In this document: in pieces, positions 7,380-16,789 of the stretch
Position numbering within the stretch: position 1 is the first letter of the stretch
Layout: each line of letters begins with the position of its first letter
NCBI RefSeq assembly: GCF_017922435.1
Contig: NZ_VDEZ01000001.1
Location: 1,364,001-1,428,000, forward strand
Length of the DNA: 64,000 bases
Origin: Thalassospira sp. ER-Se-21-Dark
GTDB taxonomy: Bacteria; Pseudomonadota; Alphaproteobacteria; Rhodospirillales; Thalassospiraceae
Direction of reading: 5' to 3'
Notes under the pieces: model-generated
Seen by the model: the letters and a program-made list of their open reading frames with translations, nothing else
What the model was told of the DNA's origin: nothing
The model's database searches: none
Program-made: the position numbers and the translations under genes

Positions 7380-9866
7380 ATGATGGAACAGACTGCCAAA
7401 CGCGATAACCCCCAGATTGACCCGTCCCTGCTTGCGACAGATCCGAAAACCGGGCTTGGACAGGACGAGGTAAAAAGGCGGACAGAGAAGTTCGGCAAAA
7501 ATCGTCTGAAGGATGATCAAACCAGCGCGCTTAAAAAGCTTCTGTCGTTCTTTTGGGGGCCGATCCCGTGGATGATCGAAGTTGCCGCCATCCTTTCGGC
7601 TGTTGTGCAGCATTGGTCGGACTTTGCGATTATCATCGTGATGCTGTTGCTCAATGCCGGAGTCGGTTTCTGGCAGGAATTCAAGGCGGACAACGCCATT
7701 GCTGCGCTCAAACAGCGCCTTGCGCCGGATGCCCGCGTGTTGCGCGATGGCGCCTGGTCGGATCTTCCGGCCCGTGAACTGGTGCCGGGTGACATTATCC
7801 GCATCAAGCTTGGCGATATCATTCCCGCCGACGCCAAGCTGTTGGCGGGAGATTATTTGCGGGTTGATCAATCTGCCCTGACCGGTGAGTCGCTAGCGAT
7901 TGATAAGAAAATCGGGGACGAGGTCTTTTCCGGCGCCATTGCCCGACAGGGGCAGATGACTGCAATGGTCACCGCGACCGGCATGGCGACCTATCTTGGC
8001 CGAACCGCAAGTCTGGTGAAAACTGCCGGCAAACAATCACATTTTCAGCGCGCGGTTCTGCGCATTGGCAATTTCCTAATCCTGATCACGCTGGGTCTGA
8101 TTGCGCTGATCATGACCGTGGCCCTGCATCGTGGGGATCCGTTGATGGAAACCTTGCTGTTTGCCTTGATCCTGGCGGTGGCGGCAATTCCGGTGGCCTT
8201 GCCAGCGGTTCTTTCGGTGACACTGGCGGTCGGGGCGGAGAAGCTTGCGCGGATGAAGGCGATTGTATCAAGGCTTGTCTCGATCGAGGAACTGGCCGGG
8301 ATGGATATCCTGTGTTCTGACAAGACCGGGACATTGACGCAAAACCATTTAACCGTTGGAACCCCGGTCCTGATTGATGCCAAGGATGAAAGCGATCTGA
8401 TCCGTACCGCCGCATTTGCATCAGAGGCCGACAGCCACGATCCGATTGATAGAGCGGTCTTTGCGATCCTTGGTGATCGTGCAAAGCTTGATGGCTATGA
8501 CATCACCAGTTTCCGGCAGTTTGATCCGGTACGCAAACGGGCCGAGGCGGATGTTGCGCATGATGACCAGACCATCATGGTTGCCAAGGGGGCGCCGCAG
8601 GCGGTTCTGGCTTTGCTGTGTGAGGATGAGATATCGGATATCGAAAGTGTTGCCGCTTATCGTGTGGTGATGGATGCGATCAAAACCATGGCAGAGCATG
8701 GATACCGCGCGCTTGGTGTCGCCCGCACCGATAAAGACGGCAATTGGCAGTTTCTGGGGTTGCTGCCACTGTTTGATCCGCCGCGTGAGGACGCGGCATC
8801 AACCATTGCCGAACTGCGCAACAAGGGTGTTGATATCCGGATGATCACCGGCGATCACGAGGCAATTGGCCGCGAAGTCGCAGGCCAGCTTGGATTGGGG
8901 CAAAATATCCTGCCCGCCGATGCGGTGTTTGATCGCAATAATCAGGCACTTGATCAGGTAATGATCGAGCAGGCAGATGGCTTTGCCCGCGTCTTTCCTG
9001 AACATAAATATGCGATTGTTCGTCAGTTTCAGGACCGCGGCCATATTGTCGGCATGACCGGCGACGGGGTGAATGATGCCCCTGCCTTAAAACAGGCCGA
9101 TATTGGCATTGCTGTTTCAAATGCCACCGATGCGGCGCGGGCGGCGGCCGATCTTGTTCTGACCGCGCCGGGTATTTCCGTGATTACCAGCGCAATTGAA
9201 GAATCACGGCGTATTTTCGAACGCATGGGCAGTTACGCCACTTTCCGGATTTCCGAAACGATCCGGGTTTTGTTGTTCATGACAATTTCGATCCTGGTGT
9301 TTGATTTCTATCCGGTCACGGCGGTGATGATCGTGTTGTTGGCGTTGCTCAATGACTTCCCGATCATGATGATTGCCTACGACAATGCCGAGGTTGCCGA
9401 ACACCCGGTGCGATGGAATATGGGTAATACCCTGAGCATGGCGTCCCTTTTGGGGGTTATCGGCGTGACATCATCCTTTGCCTTGCTTTGGGTGTCGGAA
9501 ACATGGCTGCATCTGCCACCGGAAGAAGTCCAGACACTGGTGTTCCTCAAACTTCTGGTGGCGGGGCATCTGACGATTTATCTGACCCGGCACAAAGGGT
9601 TCTTCTGGCAAAAACCCTATCCTAGCATGAAGCTGTTTCTTGCAACCGAGATTACCCAGATCATTGGCACGCTGGCGGCTGTCTATGGCTGGTTTGTGCC
9701 AGCGATTGGCTGGTATCACGCGTTGGTGGTTTGGGGATATGCGCTGTGCTGGTTTGTGGTGGCGGGCTGTATCAAGGTATGGGTCTTTCGGCTTTTAACC
9801 CATCGCCATCATAGTCATCACAGCCATCTGGCCCGGGTTGAAGGATCGCTTCATCGCCTCCGATAA
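7380..9866 (+). CDS. Type IIIA P-type ATPase, proton-exporting
   Basis: An 828-residue inner-membrane pump. It has the actuator TGES (about residue 168), the phosphorylation motif DKTGTLT (Asp near 314) and the hinge GDGVNDAP (near 561). The two N-terminal membrane helices, the PVALPAVLSV motif in helix 4 and the modest size match the plasma-membrane H+-ATPase group (P3A) of plants, fungi and some bacteria, which expels protons using ATP. ATG 7380 was chosen because GAGGG lies 7 nt upstream; an in-frame ATG at 7305 has no ribosome site. The C-terminus ends in a short His-rich tail. A divergent GntR regulator may control it. Confidence 0.88.
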   Translation: MMEQTAKRDNPQIDPSLLATDPKTGLGQDEVKRRTEKFGKNRLKDDQTSALKKLLSFFWGPIPWMIEVAAILSAVVQHWSDFAIIIVMLLLNAGVGFWQEFKADNAIAALKQRLAPDARVLRDGAWSDLPARELVPGDIIRIKLGDIIPADAKLLAGDYLRVDQSALTGESLAIDKKIGDEVFSGAIARQGQMTAMVTATGMATYLGRTASLVKTAGKQSHFQRAVLRIGNFLILITLGLIALIMTVALHRGDPLMETLLFALILAVAAIPVALPAVLSVTLAVGAEKLARMKAIVSRLVSIEELAGMDILCSDKTGTLTQNHLTVGTPVLIDAKDESDLIRTAAFASEADSHDPIDRAVFAILGDRAKLDGYDITSFRQFDPVRKRAEADVAHDDQTIMVAKGAPQAVLALLCEDEISDIESVAAYRVVMDAIKTMAEHGYRALGVARTDKDGNWQFLGLLPLFDPPREDAASTIAELRNKGVDIRMITGDHEAIGREVAGQLGLGQNILPADAVFDRNNQALDQVMIEQADGFARVFPEHKYAIVRQFQDRGHIVGMTGDGVNDAPALKQADIGIAVSNATDAARAAADLVLTAPGISVITSAIEESRRIFERMGSYATFRISETIRVLLFMTISILVFDFYPVTAVMIVLLALLNDFPIMMIAYDNAEVAEHPVRWNMGNTLSMASLLGVIGVTSSFALLWVSETWLHLPPEEVQTLVFLKLLVAGHLTIYLTRHKGFFWQKPYPSMKLFLATEITQIIGTLAAVYGWFVPAIGWYHALVVWGYALCWFVVAGCIKVWVFRLLTHRHHSHHSHLARVEGSLHRLR

Positions 9867-9886
9867 GATCGGAACATCCACAAACA

Positions 9887-9917
9887 AAAAGCCGAACCAT
9901 TTGTTAGGCCCGGCTTT
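9887..9917 (-). terminator. Terminator of the Anbu operon (possibly bidirectional)
   Basis: AAAAGCCG at 9887-9894 pairs with CGGCTTT at 9911-9917. Read on the minus strand the stem is followed by a T-rich run. It lies between the convergent ATPase and Anbu genes. Confidence 0.5.
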
Positions 9918-9938
9918 GGGTGTTCGGATTCAAGGTGC

Positions 9939-10688
9939 CTATTCTGCTGCGATATCGCAATGTTCGTCGGGCATATCGGCGAAGGCATCGCGAAGTGCGT
10001 TCGACCAGGCGTCAGACAGTGCGCGGAAGCCCCTGTCCTCGGCCTCGATCCGGCGGATTTCGGAAAATTTGCAAGCGTCATCTGGCAAAACAGCCAGATC
10101 AAGCGGCATACCAACTGACAGGTTGGAGCGCAGCGTTGAATCCATCGACAACAATACCGCCTTCACCCCGTCCTGGATCGGCGTATCGGGCGTGATCACA
10201 CGATCAAGGATCGGCTTGCCGTATTTGTGTTCGCCAATCTGAAGGTATGGCGTATCGGATGTGGCCTCGATGAAATTACCCGCGGCGTAAACTAGAAACA
10301 AACGTTGATCACCGCCCTTGCGCTGACCGCCAATCATGATCGACGCAGCGCTGCTTTCATGATGCTGTTCAAGAGTGTCGTGGTATTTCAGCTGCACTTT
10401 CTGCATGGCTTCGCCAACCAGTTCGGCGACGCGGAACATGCTTGGTGCGCTCAGGATGCAGTTGCCCGGCTCGGTTTCGGGATCGTCGATGGCCTCATGC
10501 AAGGTGCTCATCACCGCCTGGGTAATGGCAAGGTTGCCGGCTGAAAGTGCGACAATCGCGCGTTCACCGGGGACTTCCCAGGTGAACATTTTGCGATAAC
10601 GTGAAATGTTATCAAGGCCCGCATTGGTCCGTGTGTCCGAAAGGAAAACCAACCCTTCGTTCAGCATCAACCCGACACAGTAGGTCAT
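9939..10688 (-). CDS. Anbu, proteasome-related Ntn-hydrolase (proteasome-type protease)
   Basis: A 249-residue protein that begins MTYCVGL, leaving threonine as residue 2. Thr is the N-terminal nucleophile of proteasome beta subunits once Met is removed. LSDTRTNAGLDNISRYRKMF and ALSAGNLAITQAV follow the conserved Anbu pattern. Anbu (ancestral beta subunit) is a cytoplasmic self-assembling protease relative of HslV and the 20S beta subunit. It is last in a four-gene operon with transglutaminase-like, alpha-E and ATP-grasp genes, the context described for Anbu in other proteobacteria. The substrate is unknown. Confidence 0.9.
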   Translation of the reverse strand: MTYCVGLMLNEGLVFLSDTRTNAGLDNISRYRKMFTWEVPGERAIVALSAGNLAITQAVMSTLHEAIDDPETEPGNCILSAPSMFRVAELVGEAMQKVQLKYHDTLEQHHESSAASIMIGGQRKGGDQRLFLVYAAGNFIEATSDTPYLQIGEHKYGKPILDRVITPDTPIQDGVKAVLLSMDSTLRSNLSVGMPLDLAVLPDDACKFSEIRRIEAEDRGFRALSDAWSNALRDAFADMPDEHCDIAAE

Positions 10689-10703
10689 CTTTTTGTAGTC
10701 CGA

Positions 10704-11522
10704 CTATTGTTGTGACTGCGCAATGACGACTGTTACATCCAAATCTTCGTTTCCGCCACCAGTATGTACGCCCCGGATCGGGGTGGCGACCTGACCATCA
10801 AGTCCTGATCCAAGCCGGATATAACTATCCGTCGGGCAGCACTTGTTGGCCGGATCAAACCCGACCCAGCCGAACTCTGGCAGATGCAACTCCGCCCATG
10901 CATGGGATGCCTCATGCGGTTTGCCTTCGTGATCGGCAAACAGATATCCCGATACATAGCGGGCCGGAATGCCAAGATGGCGTGCCGCCGAGATCAGCAC
11001 ATGGGCATGATCCTGGCAAACACCCTTGCCATCAGCAATCGCATCGGCAGCCGTTGTGTGCACATGGGTTGTACCCGGCGCATATTCAATGGCATCGGCG
11101 ACTGCCGCGGCAAGACCGTGTGCCAGTTCCAGTATCGTGCCGTCCTTGGTTTTCTTTGCGACCTTGTCGGCAAGCTTGCGAATGGCGGCACTGGATTTGG
11201 TCATCGGCGTCGTGCGCAGGAATACGGCCGGAAAGGCGCGTTCCTTGTGACCACGCAAAACGCCTGCGGTATCAGTGGTTTCGACCTCGCCTGTGACGAC
11301 AATTTCAATTGCCTCGACCGGGCCGTTTGATGTCAGGGTGCTGATGATATCGCCGTTGCCATCGGTAAATTCCGCACCAATGTTGCAGCCCTCGGCTGTG
11401 ATCGACCATCTCAGGATCTTTTGGCCTTCGAACTCAGCGGGCGTCAGTTTAAGGCTCTGCACCGCATGATAGGCCGGATACTCATAGCGGTAATGGGTCT
11501 TGTGTTCGACGGTCAAGCGCAT
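10704..11522 (-). CDS. Transglutaminase-like cysteine protease
   Basis: About 272 residues. The N-terminal beta-rich domain starts MRLTVEHKTHYRYEYPAY, as in bacterial transglutaminase-like proteins of this operon type. The core has the Cys-His-Asp triad: Cys in DGKGVCQDHAHV, His in EASHAWAELHL and Asp in VGFDPANKCC. I placed the start at ATG 11522 because it follows the alpha-E stop codon by 1 bp (TAAGATG), which indicates translational coupling; an earlier in-frame codon at 11561 would overlap that gene. The partners predict a role in cutting or remodelling a peptide made by the ATP-grasp enzyme. Confidence 0.88.
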   Translation of the reverse strand: MRLTVEHKTHYRYEYPAYHAVQSLKLTPAEFEGQKILRWSITAEGCNIGAEFTDGNGDIISTLTSNGPVEAIEIVVTGEVETTDTAGVLRGHKERAFPAVFLRTTPMTKSSAAIRKLADKVAKKTKDGTILELAHGLAAAVADAIEYAPGTTHVHTTAADAIADGKGVCQDHAHVLISAARHLGIPARYVSGYLFADHEGKPHEASHAWAELHLPEFGWVGFDPANKCCPTDSYIRLGSGLDGQVATPIRGVHTGGGNEDLDVTVVIAQSQQ

Positions 11523-11523
11523 C

Positions 11524-12471
11524 TTACTGTCCCCCGAAATGATATGCGTCAGCAATGGCAAGCGACAGGATACGGTTGCGTCCCTGGAAGTCGGTCAGGA
11601 ATTCGTGCAACCCGCCTGAGAATATCTCGTCCATGTCACTTTGTGTCAGCAAGGAATACATCTCGACCGCCTGGCGATGAACGCTGTGGCGTTGACCATA
11701 GTGGCGGGCAAGCCTTTCAAGATGCTGTGTAATCTGTTCGGAACAGTGCGCAAGCGATCGCGGACTAAACGGATTAAGGATCAGGAAGTGCGCGATGCGA
11801 TGCGGTGAATAATCATCACGATAGACCCAATGGAACGCGCGGAGCGACGATGCCGCACGCAAAACCGTTGTCCATTGATAGTTATCGACACCATCGCCGA
11901 CCATGCTGGTTTCCGGCAGAAGGACGTAATATTTGACGTCCAGAAGCCGTGCGGTGTTGTCCGCGCGTTCGATAAAGGTGCCAAGACGGATGAAGTCATA
12001 ACCGTCATTGCGCAAAATCGTGGAATCGGTGGCCCCCCTGAATAGCGCACCCTGTTTTTTGACCCAGTCGATGAATTCCGGCAATTCGTTCTTGGCCAGA
12101 TTGTGCATCGATGGGCGCCGCAGTTCCATAAGCGCATTATTCAGCGCCTCCCACATTTCTGCGGTAATGGCGGTACGCATGGCGCGTGCATTGGCGCGCG
12201 CATACTCAAAGCAATTGATGATCGATGAGTGGTTGTCGCGGTTAAAGATCAGGAAATTGGCGACCTCTTCCTGGCGCAACGGTGCGTCAGGGTCGTAACC
12301 CGCCGCACAGCCTGACGCGGAAAGAACCGATTCCCATTCCGACCGGTTGCCATCAACAACAGCAGGCATCAGCGCCATGCGATAGCCCATCTCCATCAGG
12401 CGGGCCATGTTTTCGGCCCGTTCGACATATCTCGACAACCAGAAAAGGTTTTCGGCGGTACGACTAAGCAT
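11524..12471 (-). CDS. Alpha-E domain protein (DUF403)
   Basis: A 315-residue, almost entirely alpha-helical protein. It starts MLSRTAENLFWLSRYVERAENMARL in overview, the conserved opening of the alpha-E family, and contains LGTFIERADNTARLLDVKYY in the second helical repeat. The biochemical function of alpha-E proteins is not established. They co-occur with circularly permuted ATP-grasp ligases and transglutaminases in predicted peptide synthesis/tagging operons, as here. It lies 17 bp after the ATP-grasp gene and 1 bp before the transglutaminase gene. Confidence 0.88.
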   Translation of the reverse strand: MLSRTAENLFWLSRYVERAENMARLMEMGYRMALMPAVVDGNRSEWESVLSASGCAAGYDPDAPLRQEEVANFLIFNRDNHSSIINCFEYARANARAMRTAITAEMWEALNNALMELRRPSMHNLAKNELPEFIDWVKKQGALFRGATDSTILRNDGYDFIRLGTFIERADNTARLLDVKYYVLLPETSMVGDGVDNYQWTTVLRAASSLRAFHWVYRDDYSPHRIAHFLILNPFSPRSLAHCSEQITQHLERLARHYGQRHSVHRQAVEMYSLLTQSDMDEIFSGGLHEFLTDFQGRNRILSLAIADAYHFGGQ

Positions 12472-12488
12472 CTCTCAACCCTTTCCTT

Positions 12489-13892
12489 TTAATCGCTCAT
12501 GATCCAGGTGTCCTTGACCCCGCCGCCCTGCGACGAGTTTACGACAAGCGACCCTTCGCGCATGGCGACCCGGGTCAGTCCGCCCGGTGTCAGGCGCACG
12601 TCATCACCGACAAGGCAGAATGGCCGGAAATCGACATGACGCGGCGCAACGCCGCTTTCAACGAAGGTCGGGCAGGCTGAAAGTGACAGGGTCGGTTGGG
12701 CGATGAAATCACCGGGATCGGCTTCGATCCGTTTGGCATAGGCCGCCTGTTCTTCCTTGGTCGATGCCGGACCGACCAGCATGCCATAGCCACCTGACCC
12801 GTGGACTTCCTTGACCACAAGCTCGCCCAGATGTTCGAGAACGTATTTCAGATCATTTGGCTTGCCGCATTTCCATGTCGGCACGTTATTAAGGATCGGC
12901 TCCTGCCCCAGATAGAAGCGGATCATATCCGGCACATAGGTATAAACCGCCTTGTCATCAGCAACACCGGCACCTGGTGCCGAACAGATCGCCACCCCGC
13001 CGGACCGATAGACATTCATAAGCCCCGGAATACCCAGAACCGAGTCCGAGCGGAAGCACAGCGGGTCAATATAGGCGTCATCAATGCGGCGATAAATCAC
13101 ATCAACTTGGGCTGGCCCGCGTGTGGTGCGCATGAAGACCCGGTCTTCATGAACAAACAAATCCTGACCTTCGACCAGTTCGACACCCATCTGATCGGCA
13201 AGGAAGGAATGTTCATAATACGCACTGTTCATCGCACCCGGCGTCAGGACGACGATATTCGGGTCGCGGTCGCATTTGCGCGGTGCGATGCTTTTTAGCG
13301 TTTTCAGCAACATGTCCGGATAGCTTTCGACCGGCTCAATCCGAAGGCTTTTGAACAGATCGGGGAACATGCGCATCATGATTTCGCGGTTCTCAAGCAT
13401 ATAGGACACGCCAGATGGCGTGCGGCAGTTGTCTTCGAGAACATAAAAATCGTCTGGTCCGGTACGCACGATATCGACACCGACAATGTGGCTATAGACA
13501 TTGCGCGGTGGATCAATGCCGATTACGGCCGGTTCGAACGCATCGTTGCGAAACACCAGATCTGCCGGGACGATACCGGCCTTGATGATTTCGGCATTAT
13601 GGTAAACGTCATAAAGAAACGCGTTCAGCGCCCGGGCGCGCTGTTTGACGCCACGATCAAGCTTGCGCCATTCCTGCGATGTGAAGATACGGGGAATCAG
13701 ATCAAAGGGAATAAGCCGCTCGGGATCTCCGCCCTCGCCGTAAACAGCAAATGTAATGCCGATTTTGCGGAACAGCGTTTCAGCTTCAAGGCGCTTTTGT
13801 TCGAGAACCTCGGGGCCGCTTGCTTCCATCCAGTCAACCAAGGCGCGATAAGGTTCGCGAATTTGGTCGTCAACACTCATCTCGTTGAACAT
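12489..13892 (-). CDS. Circularly permuted ATP-grasp protein (type 2, DUF404/DUF407)
   Basis: A 467-residue protein. The pattern ITFAVYGEGGDPERLIPFDL near the N-terminus, VLEDNCRTPSGVSYMLENR and VVKEVHGSGGYGML are typical of the circularly permuted ATP-grasp family, which is predicted to form amide bonds using ATP. RIDDAYIDPLCFR supplies likely nucleotide or metal-binding acids. The start has a good ribosome site (AGGGGAG). It is the first gene of the operon that continues through alpha-E and transglutaminase to Anbu. The product peptide is unknown. Confidence 0.87.
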   Translation of the reverse strand: MFNEMSVDDQIREPYRALVDWMEASGPEVLEQKRLEAETLFRKIGITFAVYGEGGDPERLIPFDLIPRIFTSQEWRKLDRGVKQRARALNAFLYDVYHNAEIIKAGIVPADLVFRNDAFEPAVIGIDPPRNVYSHIVGVDIVRTGPDDFYVLEDNCRTPSGVSYMLENREIMMRMFPDLFKSLRIEPVESYPDMLLKTLKSIAPRKCDRDPNIVVLTPGAMNSAYYEHSFLADQMGVELVEGQDLFVHEDRVFMRTTRGPAQVDVIYRRIDDAYIDPLCFRSDSVLGIPGLMNVYRSGGVAICSAPGAGVADDKAVYTYVPDMIRFYLGQEPILNNVPTWKCGKPNDLKYVLEHLGELVVKEVHGSGGYGMLVGPASTKEEQAAYAKRIEADPGDFIAQPTLSLSACPTFVESGVAPRHVDFRPFCLVGDDVRLTPGGLTRVAMREGSLVVNSSQGGGVKDTWIMSD

Positions 13893-14031
13893 GCATTCTC
13901 CCCTTTATTTCCCTTTGATTAAAGGGTGCCGAGCAGGGAGCGGTCAAGGATGTTCACAGTTGAAATGACATATTTTTCAGCAAATTGCTGTTCTGCCGAA
14001 AAAATAAACTTGCTGATCAGAGGGTTTGTAC
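13893..14031. promoter_or_regulatory. Likely promoter region of the ATP-grasp/Anbu operon
   Basis: An AT-rich spacer upstream of the minus-strand ATP-grasp gene and downstream of cobM. No strong -35/-10 pair stands out by eye; the promoter must lie here if the operon is transcribed alone. Confidence 0.3.
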
Positions 14032-14060
14032 AAAAAACGGGCGGACATAAAGTCCGCCCG
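14032..14060 (-). terminator. Rho-independent terminator of the cbiX-cobM operon
   Basis: CGGGCGGAC (14038-14046) and GTCCGCCCG (14052-14060) form a perfect 9-bp stem with a 5-nt loop. A run of A at 14032-14037 becomes the U-tract on the minus strand. It starts 7 bp beyond the cobM stop codon. Confidence 0.8.
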
Positions 14061-14066
14061 ATCAGA

Positions 14067-14828
14067 TCATGCTTTTGCCGGGCGCAGAACGTGCGTGTGA
14101 TCGGCGGCATAAAGTCTAGAGTCGGTAAAATCTTTCCGACCGAAAACCTCCCCCACCATGATCAGGGCCGTACGGGTGATACCACTGCCTTTGACCTTGG
14201 CCCGGATATCGCCAAGGGTGCCAAAAATGAATTGCTGGTCGGGCCAGGTCACGCGATAGGCAATCACAACCGGGCAGTCTTCGCCGTAATGCGGGGTCAG
14301 ATCGCGCACCACATTGGCCAGGTTGTTGATCGACAGATGCACCGCCAGCGTCGCGCGCGACTTGCCAAGTTCAGCAAGGCTCTCGCCTTCTGGCATGCTG
14401 GACGACCGCATGGCGGTTCGGGTCAGGATCACGGTCTGGGAAATATCGGGCAGGGTCAGTTCCGCGCCAATTTCAGCAGCCGTCGCGGCATAGGCCGAAA
14501 CACCCGGTGTAATGTCATAGGGAATACCAAGGTCATCCAGACGGCGGATCTGTTCGGCAATTGCGCCGTAAATTGACGGATCACCGGAATGCACCCTTGC
14601 CACATCCTGTCCCTTGGCGTGGGCGTCCTCGATTTCGGCTATGATTTCATCAAGGTTCATCGGGGCCGTATCAATTACGCGGGCACCCTCCGGGGCGCTT
14701 GTGACGATTTCTTCGGGCACCAGCGATCCAGCATAAAGGCAGACCGGGCATTTTTCGATCAGGCGCAGGCCGCGCACAGTGATCAGGTCCGGGGCACCAG
14801 GACCAGCGCCAATGAAATGAACAGTCAT
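14067..14828 (-). CDS. cobM: Precorrin-4 C11-methyltransferase
   Basis: A 253-residue tetrapyrrole methylase that transfers methyl from SAM to C-11 of the corrin precursor. The N-terminal motif HFIGAGPGAPDLIT, the loop VCLYAGSLVPEEI and RVHSGDPSIYGAIAEQ are diagnostic for the CobM/CbiF branch. The start ATG overlaps the cbiG-cobJ stop by 4 bp (ATGA). It is the last gene of the cbiX-cobH-cobL-cobI-cbiG/cobJ-cobM operon and is followed by a strong terminator. The sequence does not distinguish the aerobic (CobM) from the cobalt-dependent (CbiF) substrate. Confidence 0.93.
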   Translation of the reverse strand: MTVHFIGAGPGAPDLITVRGLRLIEKCPVCLYAGSLVPEEIVTSAPEGARVIDTAPMNLDEIIAEIEDAHAKGQDVARVHSGDPSIYGAIAEQIRRLDDLGIPYDITPGVSAYAATAAEIGAELTLPDISQTVILTRTAMRSSSMPEGESLAELGKSRATLAVHLSINNLANVVRDLTPHYGEDCPVVIAYRVTWPDQQFIFGTLGDIRAKVKGSGITRTALIMVGEVFGRKDFTDSRLYAADHTHVLRPAKA

Positions 14829-16789
14829 TCTGTCCCGCCTTTCTTGGAAGTGTCGTTTTTGGAAGTATCAGTGCTGCTGTGAAAAGATGTGCTCAGAACC
14901 GGGGCCTTGGCTGCATCCGGGCCCTTTTTGGCATAGCCGCGCGGGGTATAGACCCATTCGTTCTCGCCGCGGGTGATGTGGCGGCTATTGCTTGATCCGA
15001 CCAGAACCGTGGTCAGCATATCGACCATATCGACTTCTAGTTTCGAAAGCGGAACAACCGTAATTTCCTCGTTCGGGCGGCCAAGTTGACGGCCCAGAAC
15101 CACCGGGGTGTCTGCATTTCGATGTTCAAGCAGGATATCACGCGCCTTGGCCAAAAGATCGCGGCGGCGCTTGGAAACCGGGTTATAGAAAGCAATTACG
15201 AAATCGCCTTCGGCTGCTGATTTCAGACGGCGCAGGATGTCTTCGCGCGGTGTCAAAAGGTCAGAAAGCGAAATCGCACAGAAATCATGACCCAGCGGCG
15301 CGCCAATGCGTGATGCCGCCGCCTGAAGGGCGGAAATACCCGGCGAAACCTGAACCGCAACCCGGTTCCAGTCCGCGCGGTCTTCACGATCCAACAGCTC
15401 AAACACCAGTGTCGCCAGCGCGTAGATGCCGGCATCCCCCGACCCGATCAGGGCAACGTCCTTACCGGTCGCGGCCAGCTCAAGCGCGTGGCGCGCACGG
15501 GCTTCTTCGGCACCAAGATCGGAATGATGGCAATCCTTGCCGTCAATCAGCGGGCCAAGCAGATCAAGATACATCTGATAGCCGACGATATCGGTTGCGC
15601 GACTGATCAGGGCGGTGGCCTCTGGGCTGCGCCAGCCGATCTGGCCCGGACCGATGCCAACAATCGAAAGCCTGCCCTGCGCTGTGCCGACGTTCTCGGG
15701 GATGATGTCATCCTGTGACAGGGCGACGGCACAGGTGGACTTCTTGGTTTTGTGTTTGGGAACAATCAGCTTGCCGTTCGGACCGACCGTTGCCAGTGCC
15801 GCACCCTCGGCCACACCATGGCAGCCGGTTTCTGCAAACACGACGTCTGATGGCGTTACCAGACGGTCTGCCTCGGCCTCAAGGGTTTGGGCATCAAAGA
15901 ACCGGGCCGGAACGCCCAGACGTTGCGCCAGTTCGTGGACTGCGGCCTCATCGGCCTTCAGATCGATCGAGGTCACACAGGCAATGGCCTTCGGGCTCAG
16001 GCACTGACCAGCCAGTGTTTCCATCACCAGATCATAAAGATCATCGGCCGGGCAGCCGCGCTCACAGCCGACACCAAGTGCCAGGACCGGCGGGTGATAG
16101 GTAATTGCGGTTTCAGCACCATCGCTGATCGCATCTTCATTGGCACCTTCGCGGGCGGTGGCGGTGATCAGGATGCTGCCATCTTCGGACTGGGCAATTG
16201 CACTATTGGTCAACCACGCGGCCGAGCCTGCCTCAACCTCAATTCGGGCAGAGGCACCGGCCAAAAGGGCCGCTGTGGCCGGTTTGACGGTTTCGGGCGT
16301 GCCAAGTGTCCAGCCAACAGGCGGCTCATCAAGCGCAAGGCCCAGCATCGCATCGCCCGGCGTGGTGATGGCGGCATTGCCACCAAGACGATCAGCCAGA
16401 TCGCGCGCCAGTCGGTTCCCGCCATGATGCCCGCCCAAAAGCGGGATGAAGTTATCACCGGCTTCATCAACGGCAAGCACGGCAGCGTCCTGCCATTTGC
16501 CTGCCAAAAGCGGTGCAAGTGCGCGGATCAGAATGCCTGATGCACAGACCCCAATGATGACATGATCGGATGAAAAGGTTTGTTGCAGATGCGCAATGGT
16601 ATCATCAAACGCGACATCAACATCCTTGACCGACACGCGTGTGCGCAGGCCATGCACCGATGCACCCTGCAGGCTGGATGCAATTTTTCGTGCGGTCGGA
16701 AGGGCGCGCTGTGTCAGGCAGATGACCGCAATAGGGGCAATTGGTGCAGTTGGCAACGCGGTTTTATTCTGGGTGTTCTGGGCGGTCAT
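14825..16789 (-). CDS. cobJ: Fusion of CbiG hydrolase and CobJ precorrin-3B C17-methyltransferase
   Basis: About 654 residues. Residues 1-370 are CbiG, with the central motif IIGVCASGILIRALAPLL, GGHHGGNRLARDLA, and a C-terminal domain ending VVFAETGCHGVAEGAAL. CbiG opens the ring-A lactone of cobalt-precorrin-5A and releases acetaldehyde. From about residue 375, LSIVGIGPGQIGWRSPEA starts a CobJ/CbiH methylase with SGDAGIYALATL and VSPGISALQAAASRIGAPLGHD; this enzyme methylates C-17 with ring contraction. I prefer ATG 16789 because it gives the ATGA overlap with cobI seen elsewhere in the operon; ATG 16795 is also possible. CbiG is a marker of the cobalt-early route. Confidence 0.93.
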   Translation of the reverse strand: MTAQNTQNKTALPTAPIAPIAVICLTQRALPTARKIASSLQGASVHGLRTRVSVKDVDVAFDDTIAHLQQTFSSDHVIIGVCASGILIRALAPLLAGKWQDAAVLAVDEAGDNFIPLLGGHHGGNRLARDLADRLGGNAAITTPGDAMLGLALDEPPVGWTLGTPETVKPATAALLAGASARIEVEAGSAAWLTNSAIAQSEDGSILITATAREGANEDAISDGAETAITYHPPVLALGVGCERGCPADDLYDLVMETLAGQCLSPKAIACVTSIDLKADEAAVHELAQRLGVPARFFDAQTLEAEADRLVTPSDVVFAETGCHGVAEGAALATVGPNGKLIVPKHKTKKSTCAVALSQDDIIPENVGTAQGRLSIVGIGPGQIGWRSPEATALISRATDIVGYQMYLDLLGPLIDGKDCHHSDLGAEEARARHALELAATGKDVALIGSGDAGIYALATLVFELLDREDRADWNRVAVQVSPGISALQAAASRIGAPLGHDFCAISLSDLLTPREDILRRLKSAAEGDFVIAFYNPVSKRRRDLLAKARDILLEHRNADTPVVLGRQLGRPNEEITVVPLSKLEVDMVDMLTTVLVGSSNSRHITRGENEWVYTPRGYAKKGPDAAKAPVLSTSFHSSTDTSKNDTSKKGGTE

